A stretch of DNA of 64,000 bases from Synergistales bacterium (GTDB taxonomy: Bacteria > Synergistota > Synergistia > Synergistales > Synergistaceae), in the NCBI GenBank assembly GCA_026002695.1, contig BOCB01000001.1, forward strand, positions 35,636 to 99,635, in the 5' to 3' direction. A program made the position numbers and the translations under genes. The notes below the pieces were generated by a model. The model worked only from the letters and a program-made list of their open reading frames with translations. It did not search any database and was not told where the DNA came from. This document shows positions 25,128 through 36,232 of the stretch, in pieces. How positions within the stretch are numbered: position 1 is the first letter of the stretch; each line of letters opens with the position of its first letter.

Positions 25128-27176
25128 GTGAAATGTCGTTCTTCCATGCGCGCCGCTGTGCTTTCCGCCTTTTTCGCCGCTCTGTTCGCGCTTCCCGCTC
25201 CGTCCCCCGCCGCCGTCGATCTGCCGGAGGAGACCGTCGTCGGTTCGGCGGATTACGGAACGAACGAGGACAGGTATATATCGCCCGGCACGGTATCCGT
25301 GATACGCCCCGATGATAAGCTGGGCGAGCAGCGGACCATCCCCGAATTATTGGAGGATACGCCGGGGCTCAACGTAATCAGCGTACAGGGGCGCAACGGA
25401 TATAGCGTCGCGTCAGTGCGCGGCAGCACTGCCGCCGAGGTTGCGGTGTACATCGACGGAGTGCTGATGAACCTTCAGAGCGAATCCGCGGTCGATCTCT
25501 CCGCCATTCCCGCCGACAGCGTGGAGCGCATCGAGGTATACAGAGGCTATATCCCCTCCCGCTTCGGAGCTCAGGCGATGGGCGGCGTCATAAACATCGT
25601 AACCAAGATGCCGGAAAAACCTTCGACAACCGTATCGCTCGGCGCCGCTTCCTTCGGCAGGTACAAGGGGACTCTTTCCCACGGCTCGCCGATGTGGGGC
25701 GGCAAATTCTTCGGCTCGTTCGGCTATGAAACGTACAAGGGCGACTTCCCCTACCGGAACGACAACAACACCCCCTACAACAACACCGACGACTACAACG
25801 CGAATCGGCGCGACAACGGCTTTAACAATACCGACGCGCTCCTTAAATGGGAGGATGAGCACTGGAAAGCGAGGTTCTCCTACTCGAAGCGCGACCGCGA
25901 TCTGCCCTTGCAGGCTCCCGGCAGCGACAAGGACGGCGTTACTATTCAACGCGGCGCGCTCTTGGACACAACTCGGTGGGATGTATCGCTCGGCCGCAGT
26001 CAGACTGCCGGTTCGGTGAACTGGGGCTGGGAGATAATCCGCACGGAACAGGGCAAGGACTATGACAGCAGGCGCAGCCCGCAGCAGAGTCCCATAGCGA
26101 ACGTAGTGAAGAGCAGCTATGACACGTCGCGAACCGGCATATCGCTGAACGCCGACTGGAGCGCCGGGGAGCGCCACTTCTTTGAATTCTTGGCCGAGTA
26201 CAGCGACGAGAGCCTCAAAGTGGACGGCGATATGCTGAGGAGGACGCAATACTTGAACGGTATCGATAACTACGATATGTCGAGCTGGTATCTCGCGCTT
26301 CAGGATACCATAGCCCTCGACAGGTCCGGCAGCTTCACCGCGACCCCGTCGCTGCGCTGGCACAATCAGGACGGCGACAGCGAACTCACGTGGCAGGTGG
26401 CGCTTACAAAGGAGTTCTCGCGCTCATGGATGCTGAAGAGCTCCTTCGGCACGTACTCGCGCGCCCCGAATATGTATGAGAACTACGGAGACGGGGCGTT
26501 CATCCTGCCGTCGGCGTCAAACCTGAAATGGGAGACCGGTACTCAGTTCGACATCAGCGCGATATGGAACGGGGAGCCCTCGTTCATAAAGGGCTCGAAG
26601 GCGCGGGCGTCCTTGTCCTACTTCCGGCGCGACAGCGACAACCTGATTGAGTTCAACATGACAAGCCCTACTTTCGGCAGATACGAGAACGTAGCGAAGG
26701 CGAAGGTAAACGGCGTTGAGTTCGAGGGCGCGATCGATGTGGATCTGTGGAGCCTGTCGCTTTCGGCCACATGGCTCGACGGAGTGAACGACGGCGATAC
26801 CGGCACGGCAAGAGACGGAGGCAAGGCTCTGCCCAACAGGCCGGAGTGGAGCGGAAGCGCGCGCCTCACCCGCAAGTTCGGAGAGCAGTCGAGAAAGGCG
26901 CGCGGCACGGGCTCTGTCTTCGCCGAGTACCGCTACATAGGAGAGAACTATGCCGACTTCACGGAGAGCGTGCTGTTTGACGCGCAGGGCATATGGAACT
27001 TGGGGTTCAAATACGCTCTTTCCCCGACGTCGGAGCTCGCTCTCGGCATCAACGATGTATTTGACGCCGCCGACGGGTGGAAGATGCGCCCGAACGGGGC
27101 TTACGGCCCGGAACGCATACTGTGGTACCCCATAGAGGGAAGGTCGTATTACCTGACTCTGACGATGGAACTGTAA
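25128..27176 (+). CDS. btuB: TonB-dependent outer-membrane receptor, BtuB-like
   Basis: A 682-residue receptor; GTG 25128 is favoured because AGGAG lies eight bases upstream. A signal peptide ending near S-P-A-A is followed by the plug domain, with I-P-E-L-L-E-D-T-P-G-L-N-V and R-G-S-T-A-A-E-V-A-V-Y-I-D-G-V. The plug ends with I-E-V-Y-R-G-Y-I-P-S-R-F-G-A-Q-A-M-G-G-V-I-N-I-V, and a 22-strand barrel follows. The upstream cobalamin riboswitch makes corrinoid uptake the likely job. No TonB, ExbB or BtuCDF genes lie nearby. Confidence 0.93.
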   Translation: MKCRSSMRAAVLSAFFAALFALPAPSPAAVDLPEETVVGSADYGTNEDRYISPGTVSVIRPDDKLGEQRTIPELLEDTPGLNVISVQGRNGYSVASVRGSTAAEVAVYIDGVLMNLQSESAVDLSAIPADSVERIEVYRGYIPSRFGAQAMGGVINIVTKMPEKPSTTVSLGAASFGRYKGTLSHGSPMWGGKFFGSFGYETYKGDFPYRNDNNTPYNNTDDYNANRRDNGFNNTDALLKWEDEHWKARFSYSKRDRDLPLQAPGSDKDGVTIQRGALLDTTRWDVSLGRSQTAGSVNWGWEIIRTEQGKDYDSRRSPQQSPIANVVKSSYDTSRTGISLNADWSAGERHFFEFLAEYSDESLKVDGDMLRRTQYLNGIDNYDMSSWYLALQDTIALDRSGSFTATPSLRWHNQDGDSELTWQVALTKEFSRSWMLKSSFGTYSRAPNMYENYGDGAFILPSASNLKWETGTQFDISAIWNGEPSFIKGSKARASLSYFRRDSDNLIEFNMTSPTFGRYENVAKAKVNGVEFEGAIDVDLWSLSLSATWLDGVNDGDTGTARDGGKALPNRPEWSGSARLTRKFGEQSRKARGTGSVFAEYRYIGENYADFTESVLFDAQGIWNLGFKYALSPTSELALGINDVFDAADGWKMRPNGAYGPERILWYPIEGRSYYLTLTMEL

Positions 27177-27202
27177 TTTTGCGGTAGGGGCGGGCAAAAA
27201 AC

Positions 27203-27221
27203 GGGCGGCAAAATGCCGCCC
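27203..27221. terminator. Family-C hairpin after the TonB receptor
   Basis: GGGCGGCA, AAA, TGCCGCCC 26 bases past the stop. The hairpin belongs to the recurrent GGGCGGC...GCCGCCC family and has no T-run, so termination strength is uncertain. Confidence 0.5.
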
Positions 27222-27438
27222 CTGCAAAACCCCGCGCGTCCGCCCCGCATGTTCAACATAAATGTTCGTCCTCCTCCCCTGATTATTGTCATTTTTAATT
27301 TTTCCTTTTAATTTCCTTATATATTAATATTGAGGATATAATATTAAGTAAGCAACTTTATTTTTTCCGGGTATCATTACCCTATTAGGCTCATAACAAT
27401 AAATCAGTCTTTTTTATGTCGGGCGAGGTGTTCCTATA

Positions 27439-29784
<2,346 letters not shown>

Positions 29785-29852
29785 AAATAAATAAAAAGCA
29801 TGCCGGAGCGAGCCGCGCCCCGGCAGTTATATCGCAAACCCATTGTTTTCTC

Positions 29853-29876
29853 ACTCAAGGAAGCGCTGATTAAATC
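29853..29876 (-). repeat. Interspersed repeat family A, tail only, inverted
   Basis: On the minus strand GATTTAATCAGCGCTTCCTT matches the tail of the full copy at 14832. Confidence 0.55.
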
Positions 29877-29912
29877 AGGCTTTCCTTATCCTTAACCTCA
29901 GCCTACCGTCTC

Positions 29913-30071
29913 CTACTCCGGCTCGAACATATCTTTACCCACGCCGCAGACAGGACATACCCAATCATCCGGGATGTCGCTGAACTGGGTACCCGGCGCT
30001 ATCCCCGAGTCCGCGTCGCCCTTAGCCGGGTCGTAGATATAACCGCATACGGAACAGACATACTTCTGCAT
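29913..30071 (-). CDS. Rubredoxin
   Basis: A 52-residue rubredoxin. It has the N-terminal [10 protein letters not shown] and C-terminal [11 protein letters not shown] motifs that bind one iron by four cysteines. ATG 30071 is chosen with AAGGAGG seven bases upstream; the longer frame is not supported. It transfers electrons in anaerobic metabolism, often for oxygen or superoxide detoxification. It stands alone here. Confidence 0.96.
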   Translation of the reverse strand: MQKYVCSVCGYIYDPAKGDADSGIAPGTQFSDIPDDWVCPVCGVGKDMFEPE

Positions 30072-30151
30072 AGACTGACCTCCTTCTCTTTCTTGGGATG
30101 AACTTAGAACATCCACGGAATATTATACACTATAAATCAAATCGGACACTA

Positions 30152-31348
30152 TCACGCGCGCATATTAAAGACCTGACGCAGATACGCCATAAACGTCGGA
30201 TCCGCTCCCGTTGTCTTGCCCGGCGAGTCGGATATTTTCGCCACCGGCTGGCCGTTGCACGACTTCATCTTCATCACGATGTTCAGCGCGCTTACCGGCG
30301 TGTCGTTGGTGAGGTTCGTGCCGATGCCGAACGAGATCTGTATCCTCCCGCGAAAGTGCCTGTATATCGCGACGGCGGTCGGAATGTCGAGCCCGTCCGA
30401 AAAAACGAGCCTCTTGGTCTTCGGATCGACGCGTAATTTTTTGTAATGGGCAATTACCTTCTCGCCCCATTCGTATGGATCGCCTGAGTCGTGTCTTAAC
30501 CCGTCGAAGAGCTTGGCAAAGTAAAGGTCGAAATCCGCGAGGAACGCGTCGATGCCTATCACGTCGGTCAGCGCCGTGCCCAAATCCCCTCGGAACTCCT
30601 GAACCCACGCTTCGAGAGCCGCTTTCTGGAAATCCCGCAGCCTTATGCCGAACGCCTGGAATGCCTGCATGTACTCGTGAGCCATAGTACCCACAGGCGC
30701 CAGTCCCATGTCTTTCGCGAGCAGCACGTCGGACGTTCCCTTAAAACAGTCCGGCAGTTCGCGCGCGAACGTCTCGACAACCTCTCTGTGCCACGCTCCC
30801 GAATAGCGGCGGCGCAAGCCGAAGTCGAAGAAAATGAACGGCGTGCCGGACGAGTCTATCTCCCCGCGCAGATATTCTATCTTGGCAAACAGGCGGCGCC
30901 TCGCCTCTTCGATGACGCCGGCGCTGCCAAAGCGCTTGAAATAAAGCTCGCTGATTATATAAAGTACGTAAATCTCGAACCCCATAACGTGAAGCAGAGG
31001 ACCTGACGCCCGCACAAACAAATCATCCCCGGCGGCCTCGACTTCGACAAAGTGCCTCTGGAAACGAAACACCGTGAGATAATCCACAAAGTCATCCTTG
31101 ATATAGCTCAGGCGTCCGAGATAATCAAGCTCGTCCTGAGTGAACAGCAGCGTGCATAAGTGGTCGAGTTCGCGGTTCACGCCGTCCGCGAGTTCGGAGA
31201 GAGGATACTCCGGCTTGTTGCGGCAGACGAAGGAATACTCCGCGCGAGCGCCGGGGTGGCTGTGCAGCAGCGCCTGCCACATACTGAACTTGTAAAGATC
31301 ATTTTCCAAAAGGCTCTTTACGATAAAATCATTATCCTTGCCGCTCAT
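30152..31348 (-). CDS. pncB: Nicotinate phosphoribosyltransferase
   Basis: A 398-residue enzyme of NAD salvage that joins nicotinate to PRPP. The N-terminal L-L-E-N-D-L-Y-K-F-S-M and the G-L-R-H-D-S-G-D-P motif are present; in this motif the His is the autophosphorylated residue. A C-terminal F-S-D-G-L-D-I-P and G-I-G-T-N-L-T-N-D region binds phosphate. Length is normal. The gene follows a DapF-like gene on the same strand with a 16-bp gap, so the two may be co-transcribed. Confidence 0.94.
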   Translation of the reverse strand: MSGKDNDFIVKSLLENDLYKFSMWQALLHSHPGARAEYSFVCRNKPEYPLSELADGVNRELDHLCTLLFTQDELDYLGRLSYIKDDFVDYLTVFRFQRHFVEVEAAGDDLFVRASGPLLHVMGFEIYVLYIISELYFKRFGSAGVIEEARRRLFAKIEYLRGEIDSSGTPFIFFDFGLRRRYSGAWHREVVETFARELPDCFKGTSDVLLAKDMGLAPVGTMAHEYMQAFQAFGIRLRDFQKAALEAWVQEFRGDLGTALTDVIGIDAFLADFDLYFAKLFDGLRHDSGDPYEWGEKVIAHYKKLRVDPKTKRLVFSDGLDIPTAVAIYRHFRGRIQISFGIGTNLTNDTPVSALNIVMKMKSCNGQPVAKISDSPGKTTGADPTFMAYLRQVFNMRA

Positions 31349-31364
31349 GCCGCAGGTCCTCTTT

Positions 31365-32186
31365 TCATATATATGTTACGCCGCGCGCCACGATGCGTAC
31401 TTTCCCCCTGACGGTAACTTTTTTTACGCTGCCGTTTTCATAGGTAGCGTCGGCGTCGATCACGCCGCCCGGCTGACGCACGCGCAGCGACGCGCCGCAG
31501 CCCTCGCTGCTCGATATATAATAAGCGATGGCCGCGGCGCCGCTGGCGCAGCCATGCTCCCAGGTCGCCGTCCCGCTCCCCTTGACGCAGACGAGCGGTT
31601 CGATGTAGCATGTCTTCGCGTCGAAGAGGATTATGCCGAGCGCGTCGGACCTGACGAGATCGATCCACTTGCCGGCAACGAGGTTGACGGCCTCCTTAGC
31701 GAGCTCCATCGTCTTGAACATCCTCACCGGCACAATGATATGGGTTATCCCGGGCAATTTCACGCCGACCAAGTGAGCCACCGTCCCGCCCAGCGGAAGC
31801 CCCGCCCTGCCGATATGTTCGGGCGGCGGCATTTCAACGGAGCCGCTGTATACGGTTCCGCCGTTCGTCTGCTTCACGCCGCACGTTATTATGCCGGATA
31901 CGCCCGACATCTCAAGAGGAACAATCATATCGCTCACGCCGTCGCGATGAGCGATAAAGGCCGCCAAACTCATCGCCGCGTTGCCGCAGAACTCGCCGCC
32001 CATCATACAAAGCCGCGCCCGCGCTCCGCGCTCCGGCTCCTCGATAAAACCAACCTGCTCCGCGCAGAGATTCTCCCTGCGCATCAACGCGGCGGCTGTT
32101 TCGGCATAACGGTTCCTGGGAACCGAACTTTCAACCAATATCGTAGCGTTGCCAGTCGGGTCAGTCTTGATGAAACTCAGCTCCAT
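31365..32186 (-). CDS. Diaminopimelate epimerase-like (DapF-fold) racemase
   Basis: A 273-residue protein with the two-domain DapF fold; ATG 32186 has GGAGGTG six bases upstream. Both catalytic cysteines seem kept, in M-G-G-E-F-C-G-N-A-A-M-S (about residue 72) and W-E-H-G-C-A-S-G-A-A-A (about 218). The motifs differ from true DapF (C-G-N-G-x-R and C-G-T-G), as in DapF homologues that racemise other amino acids, for example the CntK histidine racemase. The substrate is therefore open. No metallophore genes lie nearby. It precedes pncB. Confidence 0.75.
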   Translation of the reverse strand: MELSFIKTDPTGNATILVESSVPRNRYAETAAALMRRENLCAEQVGFIEEPERGARARLCMMGGEFCGNAAMSLAAFIAHRDGVSDMIVPLEMSGVSGIITCGVKQTNGGTVYSGSVEMPPPEHIGRAGLPLGGTVAHLVGVKLPGITHIIVPVRMFKTMELAKEAVNLVAGKWIDLVRSDALGIILFDAKTCYIEPLVCVKGSGTATWEHGCASGAAAIAYYISSSEGCGASLRVRQPGGVIDADATYENGSVKKVTVRGKVRIVARGVTYI

Positions 32187-32282
32187 CCCGAACACCTCCA
32201 AATATAATCATCGCGAGCATTTGCTTTTCACCGCTGCCCGGGCCAATAACAAAAAAATTAAACGGGCTAACGTCAGAAGCAT

Positions 32283-32306
32283 GGGCGGATTGCCATCCGC
32301 CCGTTT
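32283..32306. repeat. Family-C palindromic hairpin between divergent genes
   Basis: GGGCGGAT, TGCC, ATCCGCCC and GTTTT. It sits upstream of both flanking genes, so it does not end either transcript. Confidence 0.55.
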
Positions 32307-32439
32307 TCCTCCGCCCTGTTCATGTAATCTCTTTCATGCAATTTCTTACTGTTGCATTATATCAAAAGATGAGTAAAATATACTGTGTAGGATGTTTTTT
32401 AAGTAAACTAAATTAAACAAAGGGAGAATGATAAGAATT

Positions 32440-33426
32440 ATGAAGCGTAACAATTTATTTGCAAAGCTGCTGTTAGTAACCGCGTTAATCGTCTCGTTTG
32501 CGGGCTCCGCCATGGCCGCCGCATCAGCCGCCCCAAAGGCCGCAGCGCCGGCAGCCCCGCAGCCAAGCGCGCCTTTTACCGAGACGTACAAATCGCTCTT
32601 CGTAACACCGGAATGGCTCAAAGCGAATATCGGCAGCGTTGTCCTGATTGACGCGAGGGCTCAGTCTCTCTACAAGGGACAGCAGGGACATCTCCCCGGC
32701 GCTGTCAACGCTGAGTGGACTTACTTCGCCAACATGGGCGGCAAGGCCGGGGATCCCAACTGGGGCGACATCACCGACCCGGCGGTCGTGGCCAAGAGGA
32801 TAGGCGCGCTCGGCGTCGACGGCAAGAAAGAGGTCATAGTCTACGGTGACGGCGGCGACTGGGGCAACGCCGGATGGGTGGTCTGGATATTCCGCACGAC
32901 CGGCTTCAACAACGCTAAAATACTCGACGGAGGCTTCAGCGCGTGGAAGGCGTCGGGCGGCAAGACCTCCAATACCACCCACGCGAACAAGGCGGCCGCA
33001 TATCCGCACAATAAGTTCGACCCCGCCTACAACGTCTCCACGGAGTGGCTCGCCAGCAATATCGACAACCCGAACCTGACGATAGTCGACGTTCGCAGCG
33101 AGAAGGAGTATACAGGCGAGATACGCCCGTTCGGCGAGGCGCGCCCCGGCCACATACCGGGCGCGATTAACTTCGATATGTCGAACGTATTCACTCCGGA
33201 CTTCCGCGTACATTCGGAGGAAAAGATGCAGGAAGTGCTGTTAAGCGCCGGATTCACGGACAAGGACAGGGAAATAATCCTGTACGACACGGCAGGTGTT
33301 CGCTCGGCGTTCACAACGATGATATTCCGCGTGTGCGGCTACAAGAACGCGCGCAACTACGACTCGGCCTATCACGCGTGGAGCGCGAACAAGAATTTGG
33401 AGATACGCCAGGGCCCCAACCCATAG
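32440..33426 (+). CDS. Exported two-domain rhodanese-like protein lacking the catalytic Cys
   Basis: A 328-residue protein with a signal peptide (V-T-A-L-I-V-S-F-A-G-S-A-M-A-A-A) and an A/P-rich spacer. Two rhodanese domains follow, about residues 55-170 and 190-320. In the C-terminal domain, where the active-site Cys belongs, the sequence is L-Y-D-T-A-G-V-R-S, with Asp. The first domain reads Y-G-D-G-G-D-W-G-N-A, also without Cys, as is usual for that half. Sulfur transfer by the standard route is thus not expected. It is the first gene of an operon, 10 bp before a zinc-ribbon gene. Confidence 0.85.
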   Translation: MKRNNLFAKLLLVTALIVSFAGSAMAAASAAPKAAAPAAPQPSAPFTETYKSLFVTPEWLKANIGSVVLIDARAQSLYKGQQGHLPGAVNAEWTYFANMGGKAGDPNWGDITDPAVVAKRIGALGVDGKKEVIVYGDGGDWGNAGWVVWIFRTTGFNNAKILDGGFSAWKASGGKTSNTTHANKAAAYPHNKFDPAYNVSTEWLASNIDNPNLTIVDVRSEKEYTGEIRPFGEARPGHIPGAINFDMSNVFTPDFRVHSEEKMQEVLLSAGFTDKDREIILYDTAGVRSAFTTMIFRVCGYKNARNYDSAYHAWSANKNLEIRQGPNP

Positions 33427-33436
33427 GAGGATACGC

Positions 33437-34750
33437 ATGAAAGTCTGCGACCGCTGCGGCAACGTCGTATCGTGGAATAAACCGTTTTGTCCGCTGTGCG
33501 GTAATTATAAGCTCAAAGACGTCGAGTCTCCGCAAGAGCCCGGCACAACGCCGGCTGTTCAACAGCCGGCTGAGCCGAACGAGACTCAGCCGCTGCCTTC
33601 GGTATCGGCGTCTCCTGCGTCTTTGCCTGCCGCGCCTGAGGCGCGGGGGGAGGCCAAACCCGAGGAGAAGGCCGGACAGACTGACTTGCCCGGCTTGCCC
33701 GTAGTGGATCGTGTGCCCGCCGATCCCGCCCCAAAGAGAGACCGGTCGGCTCCGATATTTGCTCTTGACGAGGAAGACCTCGCGAGCGCGCCTGCCCCGC
33801 CGTCTTTGGGCGAGGGCATAAGCACTCACAGGACGACGGCGGCGATTGAGATAAAACCCGGCGCATCCGGCCAATCAGATAACTTCAGCCAGTTTCAGCG
33901 GACGCGGTTGACGGCGCCGCCAACCGCTGAAGTCCGCGCGGTTCCGGGTATAGATTTGACGAGGTCCCCGCAGCCGGCAAGGGCGCTCACCCCAAATGAC
34001 GCGCCGCCGGAGAACTCCCCTGCCGCCCCGCCGTACAAGATACCGGGGCTGGAATATTTGAACGACATGCGAGAAGAGGCGGCTCCGCCGGAACCGGTTC
34101 GGCAGCCGGCGGTACCGCCGCCCAAACAAGACGCGGCTCCGATACCTCCTGTCAGCAGAATTCCGGGGCTCGAATACCTGAACGATGACGAGCCGGAGAA
34201 AAAAACTCCATCCCCGCTCAAAGCTGAACCGCCGGCGGAAGCGACAGCGGTCAGAATCCCCGGTTTGGACTATTTGAACGATGACGCCCCCCCGGCTCAC
34301 GGGGAAACTCAGCCGCCCGATGAAATCCGAGGCGCGGATTATATTGAGCCGGAGGCGCCTCCGGAGCTGCCGATTAATGAGCCGGCGGCGCGTTCGGAGC
34401 TTAACACCGTGATATGCCCCGCGTGCGGCGAGGTCATTGAGTTACGCGCAGGGACTGACGGGAAAATATCGATAGTAGAGGGCGATGCCCGCACAGCCCC
34501 GGAATCGGCTGCCGAACGGAACACGGAGAACGGCAGCGAGCCGCGCCCCGCGCGTGAAGACTATATCCCGCCTATGGCGCCGGCGGTTCCGGTGTACAAA
34601 GAGCCGCAGCCGCCGGTCATTCCCGCTGTTAATCCGGAACCGCCGGAGGACGCGCGGGACCAGCCGCGAAAAACTCCCGAAAAGGACGACGCTCCTTACT
34701 TGGAGGGCGAGTTCCTCAAAATGTTCCCGGAGGCAAAAGGGGGAAGGTAA
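33437..34750 (+). CDS. Zinc-ribbon, proline-rich protein with repeated I-P-G-L-[ED]-Y-L-N-D motifs
   Basis: A 437-residue protein of unknown function; AGGAGG precedes the ATG by six bases. The N terminus is a zinc ribbon: C-D-R-C-G then P-F-C-P-L-C-G-N. The long middle is P/A/E-rich and probably disordered. It holds three copies of I-P-G-L-[ED]-Y-L-N-D near residues 202, 242 and 274, plus degenerate copies near 169 and 296. A C-terminal C-P-A-C-G motif near residue 330 offers a half ribbon. There is no signal peptide or membrane segment. The motif spacing suggests a scaffold with several identical docking sites. It shares the ribbon with the membrane protein at 35467. Confidence 0.75.
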   Translation: MKVCDRCGNVVSWNKPFCPLCGNYKLKDVESPQEPGTTPAVQQPAEPNETQPLPSVSASPASLPAAPEARGEAKPEEKAGQTDLPGLPVVDRVPADPAPKRDRSAPIFALDEEDLASAPAPPSLGEGISTHRTTAAIEIKPGASGQSDNFSQFQRTRLTAPPTAEVRAVPGIDLTRSPQPARALTPNDAPPENSPAAPPYKIPGLEYLNDMREEAAPPEPVRQPAVPPPKQDAAPIPPVSRIPGLEYLNDDEPEKKTPSPLKAEPPAEATAVRIPGLDYLNDDAPPAHGETQPPDEIRGADYIEPEAPPELPINEPAARSELNTVICPACGEVIELRAGTDGKISIVEGDARTAPESAAERNTENGSEPRPAREDYIPPMAPAVPVYKEPQPPVIPAVNPEPPEDARDQPRKTPEKDDAPYLEGEFLKMFPEAKGGR

Positions 34751-34766
34751 GGAAAGCGCTTGCCCG

Positions 34767-35474
34767 ATGAACGGAAACAGAGACAGGCGCGCGGACAGTT
34801 CCCTCGGCGATGCCGAGGGAAGGTTGCTATACGCCTTTCATACCCTATCTAAATACGGTGAGGCAAACAGGGCGGAGCTGATGGGCTACATACCGATTGA
34901 GCTTTTTGTTTCGTTGTGTATTTTATCGCTCGGCATGTACCCCTCCATATGGATGTGGGTAAATGCGCCGGCTTTTGCCATTCTCTGCGGAGACAAGGTG
35001 AGAGCCGGACGTATGAAATTGTATGCCGTCATGTCCTTCTGCGTTCATCTGATACTGTTGTTGTCCGCCGCTTTCTCTCTCTACCGGATATTCACCGGGC
35101 ATCAGGACGGCTTGAAGACAGCCGCGATATGCTTTGCGATCTACTCCCTGCTGTACCTGGCAACGGTGCTTCCCATGCGTTGTTACTATTATTTCGACAT
35201 CCGATGGAACATAAGAAAAGTGGTCTCGGCCTGGGACAACAACCTTATAATGAGCGGCAGGACAATGGCGTCGTGGCTCAAACTCTTTCTGTTCGGCGCC
35301 GCGTACATACAGTATCACACTAACAGACTGATGGGATTGGGGATGCCGGGCTTTGCCGATTATGACGATATCGTGCCGGATATGGCGGTGCGCGCCTTCG
35401 TAAAGGATTTCGTCCTGCCGCCTAAGCCGAGGCGGAGCCGCGCGGCTGACAGCAGGGATGCCTACGATGCGTAA
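34767..35474 (+). CDS. DUF4234-like membrane protein
   Basis: A 235-residue protein with about four hydrophobic segments: residues 35-55 (I-E-L-F-V-S-L-C-I-L-S-L-G-M-Y-P), 60-75, 90-112 and 118-138. The pattern L-G-M-Y-P-S-I-W-M-W-V-N resembles DUF4234 proteins. A later A-A-Y-I-Q-Y-H-T-N-R stretch is shared with the next gene. The ribosome site is weak (GGAAAG), and the gene begins 16 bp after its neighbour, suggesting coupled translation. Its basic C-terminal tail overlaps the start of the next gene by 8 bp. Function unknown. Confidence 0.65.
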   Translation: MNGNRDRRADSSLGDAEGRLLYAFHTLSKYGEANRAELMGYIPIELFVSLCILSLGMYPSIWMWVNAPAFAILCGDKVRAGRMKLYAVMSFCVHLILLLSAAFSLYRIFTGHQDGLKTAAICFAIYSLLYLATVLPMRCYYYFDIRWNIRKVVSAWDNNLIMSGRTMASWLKLFLFGAAYIQYHTNRLMGLGMPGFADYDDIVPDMAVRAFVKDFVLPPKPRRSRAADSRDAYDA

Positions 35475-36189
35475 GGACGGCAGGCGCTGCCGGAGGTGTA
35501 AGGGCAAACTGCCGGCCGACTGGAAAAGACCATTCTGCCCTCTCTGCGGCGCGAGGCTTGGCTCTTATCACGTCCGCCATGAGCGCGGCACCGTAGCGCG
35601 GCTGATACGAGCGCTCTCACGCATGACGGACAGTCCAACGACGGGCGATATAGTTGACGGTTCGGAGATAGCCGATGAGTTCGAGCGCATCGGACGCTCG
35701 TCGCTTATAATATTTTTCGCGCTGCACGTGTTCACTCTGGGTTTGGCGTCGATAATCTGGCTAATCCGCCGTTTGCCTATGATGAACAGCATATCTAAGA
35801 TAGATGAAATTATGCCGAAAAGCGCGCTTCTCACTTGGATCGCGTCCTATTCCGTGATTTTTATATGTTCGTTCGCCGTTGCGATGGATGTGATTATTTA
35901 CGGGCGCGATTTTTCGGTCTCCGACAACGCCGCGATACTCGAAGCCGCCGTCTGCGCCGCCGCCGTATACTCGGCCGTGAGCGGGCATATATTTCTGTGG
36001 GCGCGCGAGGTTATGATAGACGCCATTTACGGCGGCAACAATGACTTAGTCCGCGCGAAAGCCGCCGGCTTCGCCGTATCCCCCGCGCTTCTATGGTTCG
36101 CGTCCGCCCCGTATCTGCAATATCATATCGACATAGCGATACACGCTAAAACCCTCGCCGATTTCAAATCGGCGAAGTACAGGAGATAA
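35467..36189 (+). CDS. Zinc-ribbon membrane protein related to its upstream neighbour
   Basis: A 240-residue protein; ATG 35467 is preferred, with AGGG nine bases upstream. It starts with a zinc ribbon (C-R-R-C-K then R-P-F-C-P-L-C-G-A) very like that at 33437. About four membrane segments follow (from residue 75), the first with F-T-L-G-L-A-S-I-I-W-L-I. The segment P-Y-L-Q-Y-H-I-D parallels Y-I-Q-Y-H-T-N in the upstream gene, so the two are diverged paralogues, one with and one without the ribbon. Last gene of the four-gene operon. Function unknown. Confidence 0.65.
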   Translation: MRKDGRRCRRCKGKLPADWKRPFCPLCGARLGSYHVRHERGTVARLIRALSRMTDSPTTGDIVDGSEIADEFERIGRSSLIIFFALHVFTLGLASIIWLIRRLPMMNSISKIDEIMPKSALLTWIASYSVIFICSFAVAMDVIIYGRDFSVSDNAAILEAAVCAAAVYSAVSGHIFLWAREVMIDAIYGGNNDLVRAKAAGFAVSPALLWFASAPYLQYHIDIAIHAKTLADFKSAKYRR

Positions 36190-36204
36190 AGGATAAAAAG
36201 AAAG

Positions 36205-36232
36205 AACCGCGGGGCTCCTCGCCCCGCACCCT
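36205..36232. repeat. Interspersed palindromic repeat, family B, short copy
   Basis: Contains the CGCGGGGC...GCCCCGC hairpin only; its end overlaps the mtnA stop codon. It separates the convergent operon and mtnA. Confidence 0.65.

Noticed and set aside
25413..26363. 316-codon minus-strand open frame over the TonB receptor
   Set aside because: Antisense to a convincing receptor gene with no family resemblance and no ribosome site.
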